This document shows positions 1-5,384 of a DNA stretch of 6,538 nucleotides, one piece after another. The stretch lies in assembly GCA_030609345.1 (NCBI GenBank), contig JAUWCK010000063.1, forward strand, positions 1 through 6,538. The letters are read 5' to 3'. The position numbers and the translations under genes are program-made. The notes under the pieces were generated by a model. That model saw only the letters and a program-made list of their open reading frames with translations. It had not been told where the DNA came from and made no database searches. Source of the stretch: Methanosarcinales archaeon. Its GTDB lineage: Archaea > Halobacteriota > Methanosarcinia > Methanosarcinales > Methanogasteraceae. The number at the start of each line of letters is the position of its first letter. Positions within the stretch are counted from its first letter, which is position 1.

Positions 1-636
1 AAGGGCGAAGAAGAACGATCCAAGGACTGTCAGATGCACCAGTGCCTTCTGCCCCATGTTTGAGATTGCTGATTTGAAGTCAGCACCATGTATTGTACCG
101 TCCGGTGCGATGATCTCTGGCTGTTTGAAGAAGCGGACTATGGCGGATTGCAGGTAATCCACAAGCACCATGATGATCGTGATTATTACACATGCCATCA
201 GGAAGTTCCGGACAGCAAGCATGAATGGCAGGGAGACGACGTAAAAGGATACGTCCTTTGCAAAGATTGGGTCCTGCAGGTTAAAGGGCACCTGATTCAG
301 GTACTGTAGCACTACGAACCATTTGGCGGAGCTTGCAAGCCCCATAAAGAAGGATATTGCCAGAACAACCATGAACTTCAGCTTGAAAGAAAACTTTGAC
401 TCGTTTGACTTTGAAGAGATCCAGAGATTGATCAGGGCAAACGCGAGGAAAAACGATGCTGAGAGTATAAATAGGAGTATCTTCGCCTTTAAGCTGATCA
501 TGAAGATCTGGGATGCGCCAAGAGCATCAAACCACCAGTAATCGGTGATCAACCGGACTATCCCGGATATGGACAGGATGAAGATCACCAATAGGGCGAT
601 GGCAATAGCTTTGAATCGATCCCTGTCCTGCTTCAT
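1..636 (-). CDS. UPF0182 family membrane protein, N-terminal 212 residues (partial)
   Basis: The reverse strand is open from an ATG at 636-634 to the left edge with no stop, giving 212 residues of a hydrophobic protein. Likely membrane segments lie near residues 9-28, 50-73, 86-103 and 135-160, with another beginning near 198. Two hallmarks of the UPF0182 (COG1615) family are readable: a Trp/Phe-rich stretch after the first membrane segment (YWWFDALGA, 33-41) and the DPIFAKDVSFY block (122-132) followed by LPF. Family members are usually large, many around 900 residues, so about three quarters lies outside the window. The biochemical function of the family is unknown. The gene is divergent from the DNase-like gene. 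I chose ATG 636 because a TATA box sits about 26 bases upstream, implying a leaderless mRNA; an in-frame ATG at 657 would fall inside that promoter. Family assignment is from remembered motifs. Confidence 0.85.
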   Translation of the reverse strand, partial: MKQDRDRFKAIAIALLVIFILSISGIVRLITDYWWFDALGASQIFMISLKAKILLFILSASFFLAFALINLWISSKSNESKFSFKLKFMVVLAISFFMGLASSAKWFVVLQYLNQVPFNLQDPIFAKDVSFYVVSLPFMLAVRNFLMACVIITIIMVLVDYLQSAIVRFFKQPEIIAPDGTIHGADFKSAISNMGQKALVHLTVLGSFFFAL

Positions 637-896
637 AGAGGTGAACAAGGGGTGCATCTTTTATAAAGGCTGTGGAAAACCTCCGCAGTGTTACAACCAG
701 AGAGTGTACGTCCTCGACCATGACAGGCACACGAACGGACGTGAGTGGGGAGTGTTCGATTATATGTTTGGTATGTTTGAGCAGGTGAATGGCGCACAGA
801 GCACACTCGAAAGTTGATAATGAGATTGATCGGAATGTTTATGAGTTATGTGGGCTGACTGTAAGGATATGGTGAGTGTAGGGGGCTTGGTACGGC
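637..896. other. divergent intergenic region
   Basis: This 260-base gap separates the leftward UPF0182 gene from the rightward DNase-like gene. Apart from the leftward TATA box I see no convincing gene or RNA. A 90-codon open frame on the plus strand (545-817) starts inside the antisense of the UPF0182 gene and has no recognisable protein character. An octamer TATGTTTG is repeated at 763-770 and 772-779. No convincing plus-strand TATA box at the expected distance from the DNase-like gene was found, so that gene's promoter remains undefined. Confidence 0.5.
659..667 (-). promoter_or_regulatory. TATA box of the UPF0182 gene (leaderless transcript predicted)
   Basis: Read on the minus strand this is TTTATAAAA, centred at 663. 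Archaeal transcription normally starts about 25-27 bases downstream of the TATA centre, here close to 637, directly at the ATG at 636. No GGAGG-like sequence precedes that ATG on the minus strand, which agrees with a leaderless mRNA. The upstream BRE is weak. Confidence 0.55.
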
Positions 897-2009
897 ATGA
901 ATACTATGGGGAAACGTGTGTGGCTACTTGTGCCCGTCACATTATTTCTGTGCGTCCATCCTGTGGCTGCATGGTCTGACGGCGGCTACAGCGGGGATAA
1001 TCCCCGCGGCACGGAACTGCCAGACAAGCCATTCCCCGAGGATGGCATATCAGACCTCGATCAACTCAATGATAATGAAACGCTCCGGCTGGGTGCGTTT
1101 AACATACAGGTATTCGGAAAAAGCAAAGCAGCAAAGCCCGAAGTCATGGAGGTGCTTGGAAAGATTATCCGTACCTACGATGTCGTTGCCATACAGGAGA
1201 TCAGGGACAAATCCCAGACCGCGCTTCCTGCACTGGTCGATGTCGTGAATGCGAACAGCAGCGCACCGTACGACTATGTTGTAAGTGAACGGCTGGGGCG
1301 CACATCCAGTAAAGAACAGTATGCCTACATCTACAACAACCAGACCGTTGAACTGACCTGCACACCTCACACATACCCTGAACCATACGGCACTGATCCG
1401 TTCCACAGGGAACCATACATCGCGTCTTTCAGGGTGCTTGATGGCAACTTCGATGCCACCCTCATCACGATCCACGCCGATCCGGATGAGGCAACAGACG
1501 AGATAAACGCGCTCGATGATGTGGTCAGGTATGCGCAAAGCACGTATCCTGATGAGCGGGACTTCATTGTCATGGGCGACCTGAACGCCGACTGCTCGTA
1601 TTTCGATGAGGATTCAAATTCTACGATGAGCGGCAGCGATTATTACTGGTGCATAAACAACAGCGTTGACACGACCACGAAACCCACCAACTGCACTTAT
1701 GACCGCATCATAATCACGAATCCGGCGGTACCGGACTTCACAGGGGCTGCGGATGTTTTTAGATTCGATATTGAATACGGGTTAACTGTGAGCGAGACGA
1801 CTAATGTATCAGACCATTATCCGGTATACGCAGAGTTCTGGTGTGACCGGGATGCGGATCCCGACAAAGCGCCAGGTGTCGTCGGCGCCGTGATCGCGCT
1901 CCAGATTGCAGTTGGCAGCCGCGAATATGACCCGGAACTGGATATCAACAACGATGGCAGGGTGACCTCGCTGGACGCGCTGATGATCCTGCAGGCGGCG
2001 TCAGCATGA
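897..2009 (+). CDS. secreted DNase I-like endonuclease with C-terminal dockerin-like module
   Basis: A 370-residue protein. Residues 1-25 form a signal peptide (basic start, hydrophobic core 8-20, likely cleavage after VAA at 25), so it should act outside the cell on DNA. Residues 65-315 match the DNase I branch of the endonuclease/exonuclease/phosphatase superfamily block by block: GAFNIQ (N69), QEIRD (E101), SERLGR (E131), FHREP (R171), IHADP (H193), GDLNADCSY (D228, N230), CTYDRI (D269) and SDHYPV (D306, H307). Both catalytic histidines and the metal/phosphate ligands known in bovine DNase I are present. C233 and C266 align with its structural disulfide; its second small disulfide is absent. 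Residues 317-370 resemble a dockerin: a degenerate first repeat and one good EF-hand-like calcium loop (D349, N351, D353, D360). Probably monocistronic. The start is uncertain: ATG 906, in frame, gives a signal peptide three residues shorter and a 5' context (ATGAATACTATGGG) resembling that of the gene at 2140. An invertebrate-type phosphatase or sphingomyelinase role is less likely given the DNase I-specific blocks. Confidence 0.88.
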   Translation: MNTMGKRVWLLVPVTLFLCVHPVAAWSDGGYSGDNPRGTELPDKPFPEDGISDLDQLNDNETLRLGAFNIQVFGKSKAAKPEVMEVLGKIIRTYDVVAIQEIRDKSQTALPALVDVVNANSSAPYDYVVSERLGRTSSKEQYAYIYNNQTVELTCTPHTYPEPYGTDPFHREPYIASFRVLDGNFDATLITIHADPDEATDEINALDDVVRYAQSTYPDERDFIVMGDLNADCSYFDEDSNSTMSGSDYYWCINNSVDTTTKPTNCTYDRIIITNPAVPDFTGAADVFRFDIEYGLTVSETTNVSDHYPVYAEFWCDRDADPDKAPGVVGAVIALQIAVGSREYDPELDINNDGRVTSLDALMILQAASA

Positions 2010-2074
2010 TTGAGTTGTGAGGATCTGGGAACGACGTGTGGACAATCATCGGGATAGGAGTATCAGAGTTATAA

Positions 2075-2090
2075 CCGAAAAGGATATATA
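2075..2090 (+). promoter_or_regulatory. BRE/TATA promoter of the coiled-coil/AAA ATPase operon
   Basis: CGAAAAGG (2075-2082, purine-rich BRE) runs directly into the TATA element ATATATA (2084-2090). Transcription is expected to begin near 2110-2115, leaving a leader of roughly 25-30 bases that carries a ribosome binding site. This is the clearest promoter in the window. Confidence 0.7.
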
Positions 2091-2127
2091 GGTTTACATA
2101 CGAAATCACATTAACCCAACAATACAT

Positions 2128-2134
2128 GAGGTGA
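2128..2134 (+). promoter_or_regulatory. ribosome binding site deciding the start at 2140
   Basis: GAGGTGA matches the archaeal anti-Shine-Dalgarno complement and lies five bases before ATG 2140. An in-frame GTG at 2131 would extend the protein by three residues but lies inside this site, so it is not the start. Confidence 0.8.
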
Positions 2135-2139
2135 ATACC

Positions 2140-2739
2140 ATGGGAATCATAGACAAGATAAAGGGAAACCCCTTCGAGAAACTGAAGAAGGACGATCTGA
2201 CCGCAGAGAGGATCAGATTGGAGCGAGAAGAGAAACTGAAGATAGGTGAAGTCGAGCGTCTGAGCAAGCAGAAGAAGGAACTCTTTGACAGAGGGTTTGA
2301 GGCGAGCGAGGGCGAGCGAAGGTCGTTTGCAAGACAGATAAAGCAGCTTGATCAGAAGGTAAAACTGAGCAACATCCATCTGAAGAAGTTAAGCGACCAG
2401 ATCATGGTGGTAGACAACCTGATCTTCATCCACGAGAACAAGCAGATGCTCGAGGGCGCTGGCATGATGTCGAAACTTGCCAGGATGCCGAAGAGCAAAC
2501 TGGACGAGTTTCTTGCAGAGGTCAACATCAAGGATCAGGTGATGGAAGGAAGCATCCAGGGAATTCTCACGACGATGGAGGCTGAACACGGACTTAAAGG
2601 CGAGATCGCGGAGGACGCTGAGACGAGCAGATTGATGGATATCTGGGAGACCTCCGATATCACAGAATCCGATGAGATATACAAGAAACTGGATCAGGAG
2701 AAGTCTGAGAAAGAAGAGCTCGATGAACTGGAACTATAG
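2140..2739 (+). CDS. charged coiled-coil protein, candidate ESCRT-III (Snf7/CdvB)-like subunit
   Basis: A 199-residue, cytoplasmic, strongly helical protein without signal peptide or membrane segments. Residues 1-17 could form a short amphipathic basic helix (I3, I4, I7, F12, L15). Residues 19-105 are a long, very charged helical hairpin or coiled coil. Shorter helices follow (about 107-150), then an acidic tail (155-199). A basic N-terminal hairpin followed by short helices and an acidic C-terminus is the ESCRT-III plan, and the size fits. Residues 177-188 partly match the MIM1 motif that ESCRT-III tails use to bind MIT domains (I180, K183, L184 and K188 fit; two positions do not). The next gene encodes an MIT-AAA ATPase and begins at the very base after this stop codon, so the two are surely co-translated and probably functional partners. 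I infer that it polymerises on membranes and is disassembled by that ATPase. Alternatively it is an unrelated coiled-coil adaptor. The gene is certain; the family is a hypothesis. Confidence 0.6.
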   Translation: MGIIDKIKGNPFEKLKKDDLTAERIRLEREEKLKIGEVERLSKQKKELFDRGFEASEGERRSFARQIKQLDQKVKLSNIHLKKLSDQIMVVDNLIFIHENKQMLEGAGMMSKLARMPKSKLDEFLAEVNIKDQVMEGSIQGILTTMEAEHGLKGEIAEDAETSRLMDIWETSDITESDEIYKKLDQEKSEKEELDELEL

Positions 2740-3948
2740 ATGGAGCTGAAAGACGAAGTCAGGAGTTCGTTTAAACGATCTCACAATCTGGCACGGAAAC
2801 ACTACGATTGCGGCGATCTCTCGAAAGCCAGAGTGGAATATCTGAAATGCGCCCGGTTTGCAGAGCACCTATCCGAACTCACGCCTTCCAAGAGGGGAGA
2901 GTTTCACGAGAGGGCAGAAAAATTCAGGGAGATCGCAGAGGGCTTAAAAGTTGGCGATATCAAGGTCTATATAGATGGGATCGTGCCGGAAGAAGAGAGG
3001 ATGAGTTCAAAACCGAGAACAACAGACGACTCTGACGACCGGGAAGATCGGGCAAAGGAACTCATCCTCGCAGAAAAGCCCTCGCTGAAATTCAAGGATA
3101 TCGCGGGTCTTGACGATGTGAAAGAGAGGATCAAAGAGGCGATCGTTTATCCTTTCAGGTATCCGGATGAGTACCGATACTTCGGTGTCAGGGGTGGCGG
3201 CGGAATCCTCCTCTACGGTCCTCCGGGATGCGGCAAGACGATGCTTGCGGCAGCAGCCGCGGGAGAGTGTGATGCGGTCTTCATAAACCTGAAGATCAGC
3301 GATATCAAGGACAAGTACGTTGGAGAGAGCGAGAAGAAGATAAAAGACGTCTTCAACCTTGCACGGGAGCATGAGCGAGCCATCATCTTCTTTGACGAGA
3401 TCGACGCCCTTGCCGGGGAGCGATCAGGATCGCAGGAGGGGCACGAACGCAGTCTTGTAAACGAGCTTCTCTCGCAGATGGACGGGCTTGAGGCGAAGGG
3501 CACAGAGAAGCGCTACCTCGTGCTTGCAGCAACCAACCGCCCATGGGATGTGGATATCGCACTCCGGAGGGCGGGGAGGTTCGATACGACTGTCTTTATC
3601 CCGCATCCTGACATTGAGGCGCGGAAGAGGATATTTGAGATCGGGCTTGCGGACAAGCCATGTGATGTGGATGTGGCAGAGCTTGCAGCGATTACCGGCG
3701 GCTATGCCAGCGCGGAGATCATCGATATCTGCGAGAAGGCGGCAAAGATTCCGCTTCGGGAGCGGATAAAGGAAGGGAAGCCCAGGCGGGAGATAGTTCT
3801 TGCGGACTTCGAGCGGGTGATCGCGGAGAGGAAGACGGTGCTTTTGGGGTGGTATCCGAAGGCGGTCAGGGAGCTAACAGGTACGGAGGAGGCAGAGATG
3901 TTTGGTGAGCTTGTCGAGGCTGGGAAGGGGTACCTTTCTGGAGGTTAA
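2740..3948 (+). CDS. MIT-domain AAA ATPase, Vps4/CdvC-like
   Basis: A 402-residue ATPase. Residues 1-70 look like a three-helix MIT domain (the GDLSKARVEY segment corresponds to the GDY-x-x-A-x-x-x-Y signature of MIT helix 2). A charged linker (81-112) leads to a single AAA module. Visible motifs are Walker A GPPGCGKT (160-167), pore loop 1 KYVGES (192-197), Walker B IIFFDEID (215-222), sensor 1 ATN (N266), arginine fingers in RRAGRFD (R277, R280) and the lid segment GGYASAEI (320-327). All catalytic residues are present, so it should be an active ring ATPase that threads or disassembles a substrate. MIT plus one AAA domain is the Vps4/CdvC/katanin layout. The roughly 50-residue beta domain of eukaryotic Vps4 is not apparent, and the RRAGRFD region reads more like Cdc48 or proteasomal ATPases. 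ATG 2740 abuts the preceding stop with no strong ribosome binding site, suggesting translational coupling. The substrate is probably the preceding coiled-coil protein (inference). Confidence 0.88.
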   Translation: MELKDEVRSSFKRSHNLARKHYDCGDLSKARVEYLKCARFAEHLSELTPSKRGEFHERAEKFREIAEGLKVGDIKVYIDGIVPEEERMSSKPRTTDDSDDREDRAKELILAEKPSLKFKDIAGLDDVKERIKEAIVYPFRYPDEYRYFGVRGGGGILLYGPPGCGKTMLAAAAAGECDAVFINLKISDIKDKYVGESEKKIKDVFNLAREHERAIIFFDEIDALAGERSGSQEGHERSLVNELLSQMDGLEAKGTEKRYLVLAATNRPWDVDIALRRAGRFDTTVFIPHPDIEARKRIFEIGLADKPCDVDVAELAAITGGYASAEIIDICEKAAKIPLRERIKEGKPRREIVLADFERVIAERKTVLLGWYPKAVRELTGTEEAEMFGELVEAGKGYLSGG

Positions 3949-3949
3949 T

Positions 3950-4017
3950 GGTGGAGAGGGCGGATAGTGGAGATAATGGCGTCATGAGGATGGGCGGAAA
4001 GAAAAAAGGTGGAGAGG
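3950..4017 (+). repeat. short direct repeats GGTGGAGAGG / GTGGAGA between ATPase and hicB
   Basis: The ten-base word GGTGGAGAGG occurs at 3950-3959 and 4008-4017, and its core GTGGAGA also at 3967-3973. The last copy ends just before the TATA box of hicB. They could be binding sites for a regulator or merely purine-rich spacer; nothing else supports a role. Confidence 0.3.
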
Positions 4018-4021
4018 TAAC

Positions 4022-4030
4022 TTAAATATA
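4022..4030 (+). promoter_or_regulatory. TATA box of the hicBA cassette
   Basis: TTAAATATA, preceded by purine-rich GAGAGGTAA. The predicted transcription start, about 25 bases further on, falls almost at the hicB ATG (4051), so the mRNA would have a very short leader or none, even though AGGTG (4041-4045) resembles a ribosome binding site. It indicates that the cassette can be expressed independently of the ATPase operon. Confidence 0.5.
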
Positions 4031-4050
4031 AACCAAAATAAGGTGTGATC

Positions 4051-4263
4051 ATGAAGTACACAATAATCCTTGAAAAAGAAGAGGAGGGCGGGTATTCTGC
4101 CCAATGCCTCGAACTGCCCGGTGCGATTAGTCAGGGTGAAACAAAGGGAGAAGCGCTCAAGAATATAGAAGAAGCGATTGAAGCAGTGTTAGAGGTGCTT
4201 AACCAGGAAATAAAATGGTTGGGTGTAGCAGCCGAAATTTCAACGGTGGAAGTGAGTGCCTAA
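4051..4263 (+). CDS. hicB: HicB family antitoxin (short form)
   Basis: A 70-residue protein with the HicB partial RNase H-like fold pattern: MKYTIILEKEEEGGY (strand and turn), then AQCLELPGAISQGET (second strand and the typical P-G-h-x-x-x-G-x-T segment) and a helix (GEALKNIEEAIEAVL, 33-47). HicB proteins bind HicA and block its RNase activity. Many also carry a C-terminal DNA-binding domain for autoregulation; this one ends at residue 70 and has none, so control of its promoter must be indirect or absent. I chose ATG 4051 because the in-frame GTG at 4045 overlaps the ribosome-binding-site-like AGGTGTG. It overlaps hicA by eight bases, with the antitoxin first. Its base composition is visibly AT-richer than the flanking ATPase and phosphatase genes, in keeping with a mobile cassette. 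Confidence 0.88.
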   Translation: MKYTIILEKEEEGGYSAQCLELPGAISQGETKGEALKNIEEAIEAVLEVLNQEIKWLGVAAEISTVEVSA

Positions 4264-4474
4264 AAAACTGCCTGTGGTTTCCGGAGAAGAAACTGTCAAA
4301 GCACTCGTGAGATTGGGGTTTGCAGTTAGATTTGGAAAAGGAGATCATGTAGTGTTGCAGAAGGGTCAGATGGTGTTTTCAGTCCCACTACATAAAACGG
4401 TTAAGAAGGGGACTTTGAGAAAAATTATAAGACAGGCAGGGATTTCAGTAGAAGAATTCAATGAAGCATTATGA
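4256..4474 (+). CDS. hicA: HicA family mRNA interferase toxin
   Basis: A 72-residue double-stranded-RNA-binding-fold toxin of the HicA (YcfA) family, which cleaves mRNA and arrests growth when not bound by HicB. Recognisable features are SGEETVKALVRLGFAV (helix 1), GDHVVLQ with the catalytic histidine H31 (the usual G-S-H is G-D-H here), the strand VFSVPLHKTV and the C-terminal KKGTLRKIIRQAGIS-x-EEF block (50-68). Length is normal and no residue needed for activity is obviously lost, so the toxin is probably functional. Translation starts at GTG 4256, with GGTGGA at 4245-4250 as ribosome binding site, inside the end of hicB, so antitoxin and toxin are coupled. Hand-counted GC over 4261-4440 is 76 of 180 bases, clearly below the neighbouring ATPase and PP2C genes. 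Confidence 0.88.
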   Translation: MPKKLPVVSGEETVKALVRLGFAVRFGKGDHVVLQKGQMVFSVPLHKTVKKGTLRKIIRQAGISVEEFNEAL

Positions 4475-4515
4475 TCCATAGAGCAGGCGGAGCGAGGTGT
4501 TTTGAGTGGTGGAAT

Positions 4516-4522
4516 GGAGGGG
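4516..4522 (+). promoter_or_regulatory. ribosome binding site favouring the GTG start at 4529
   Basis: GGAGGGG ends six bases before GTG 4529. The alternative in-frame starts TTG 4502 and ATG 4514 have no well-spaced site: GAGGTG (4494-4499) is two bases from the TTG and fourteen from the ATG. Confidence 0.55.
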
Positions 4523-4528
4523 ATAACC

Positions 4529-5299
4529 GTGCTCACCTACTGCGGCGCAACCGATAAGGGCGGCAGAAGTAACAACGAGGACGCCTACGATACCATCACC
4601 ATCGAGCACACCCACGGAAATCTCCACCTCCTTGCAGTCGCAGACGGAGTAGGAGGTCATGCAGCCGGGGAGGTTGCAAGCAAGCTCGCGGTTATAGAGC
4701 TTGTAGAGACTGTGAAGAGGAGGGTTGCTGCCCGAAAGACCATTACTCTCGAAACGATGAAAGAACTGCTGAGAGCGGGCTTTGCAAAGGCGAACGAGGA
4801 GATCTGCTATCAGTCGGAACTTGTGCAGGAGCGTCGCGACATGGGAACAACGCTTGTGGCTGCGCTTCTTCGGGATGATGGCACGGGCGTGGTTGCGAAT
4901 GTTGGAGACAGCAGGGCGTACCTGATAGAATCCGGAGAGGGGGGCAGGGATAGAGGTGGAGGTGGGATTGTGCAGGTGACGAGGGATCACTCTTACGTTC
5001 AGGCGCTCGTAGATCGAGGGGTCATCACAGAGGATGAGGCTTTCAGTCACCCTAAGAAGAACATCGTGACAAAGGTGATCGGGCAGGAGGGTGCCAAGCC
5101 AGACCTCTATGATGTAAAACTCGGCAGGGGTATGCTGCTCCTCTGCTCAGATGGCACCAGCGATACACTGGAGGATGCGGAGATCCAAGCGGCGGTTTCC
5201 AGATCAGTGAGACTGGATGAGAGGTGTAGACGTCTGGTTAAGGCAGCTCTTGCGCGTGGTGCAAAAGATAATGTTACTGTTGTTCTGGCGTCACGCTGA
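4529..5299 (+). CDS. PP2C (PPM)-type serine/threonine protein phosphatase
   Basis: A soluble 256-residue, single-domain phosphatase (numbered from GTG 4529) that removes phosphate from Ser/Thr residues using two metal ions. The PPM motifs occur in order: GGRSNNEDAY (E17, D18), ADGVGGHAAGE (D39, G40), MGTTLVAAL (105-113), NVGDSRAYL (D127), TRDHSYVQ (151-158), LLCSDGTSD (D208; T210 replaces the common Leu) and AKDNVTVVL (D247, N248). All metal-ligand positions are intact, so it should be active. It is similar in size to bacterial PrpC/Stp-type enzymes. A glycine-rich insertion (about 136-146) lengthens the loop after NVGDSRAYL. No partner kinase lies in the window, so the substrate is unknown; the neighbouring ATPase, coiled-coil protein or downstream proteins are candidates by proximity only. 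The gene begins 54 bases after hicA with no clear TATA box, so it may depend on read-through. ATG 4514 or TTG 4502 are alternative starts. Confidence 0.92.
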   Translation: MLTYCGATDKGGRSNNEDAYDTITIEHTHGNLHLLAVADGVGGHAAGEVASKLAVIELVETVKRRVAARKTITLETMKELLRAGFAKANEEICYQSELVQERRDMGTTLVAALLRDDGTGVVANVGDSRAYLIESGEGGRDRGGGGIVQVTRDHSYVQALVDRGVITEDEAFSHPKKNIVTKVIGQEGAKPDLYDVKLGRGMLLLCSDGTSDTLEDAEIQAAVSRSVRLDERCRRLVKAALARGAKDNVTVVLASR

Positions 5300-5317
5300 A
5301 ATAGAACCATATCATTA

Positions 5318-5336
5318 TTTCTCCATTGTGGAGAAA
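5318..5336. repeat. perfect inverted repeat upstream of the 5385 promoter (possible operator)
   Basis: TTTCTCCA, a three-base TTG loop and TGGAGAAA form an eight-base perfect dyad that ends two bases before the TATA element. It starts 18 bases after the PP2C stop. No T-tract follows on either strand, so it fits a repressor or activator site overlapping the BRE better than a terminator. Confidence 0.5.
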
Positions 5337-5338
5337 AA

Positions 5339-5346
5339 TTTATATA
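5339..5346 (+). promoter_or_regulatory. TATA box for the 5385 operon
   Basis: TTTATATA preceded by a run of five A residues (5334-5338) as BRE. Transcription is expected near 5368-5370, giving a leader of about 15 bases that carries GGTGA (5374-5378), six bases before ATG 5385. Confidence 0.65.
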
Positions 5347-5384
5347 GGATTGGAATGGAGAATGAGTAGTACCGGTGATTTCAG

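Noticed and set aside
88..541. Two plus-strand reading frames of about 72 codons
   Set aside because: They are antisense shadows of the UPF0182 coding frame.
545..817. 90-codon plus-strand reading frame overlapping the UPF0182 gene and the intergenic gap
   Set aside because: It begins inside the antisense of a gene with clear family motifs, has no ribosome binding site and no domain-like character.
1050..1538. 162-codon minus-strand frame within the DNase-like gene
   Set aside because: The plus strand encodes a protein with the complete DNase I motif set; the antisense frame has no recognisable features.
2131..2139. GTG 2131 as start of the coiled-coil gene
   Set aside because: The codon lies inside the GAGGTGA ribosome binding site that serves ATG 2140.
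1945..2379. 144-codon minus-strand frame across the promoter and start of the coiled-coil gene
   Set aside because: It overlaps a strong plus-strand promoter, ribosome binding site and coding region and shows no protein family character.
4469..5050. 193-codon minus-strand frame opposite the PP2C gene
   Set aside because: The plus strand carries all PPM motifs in order; the antisense frame is a shadow.
5318..5336. Hairpin read as an intrinsic terminator for PP2C
   Set aside because: The hairpin is short and AT-rich and is followed by A residues and a TATA box, not by a T-tract on either strand.
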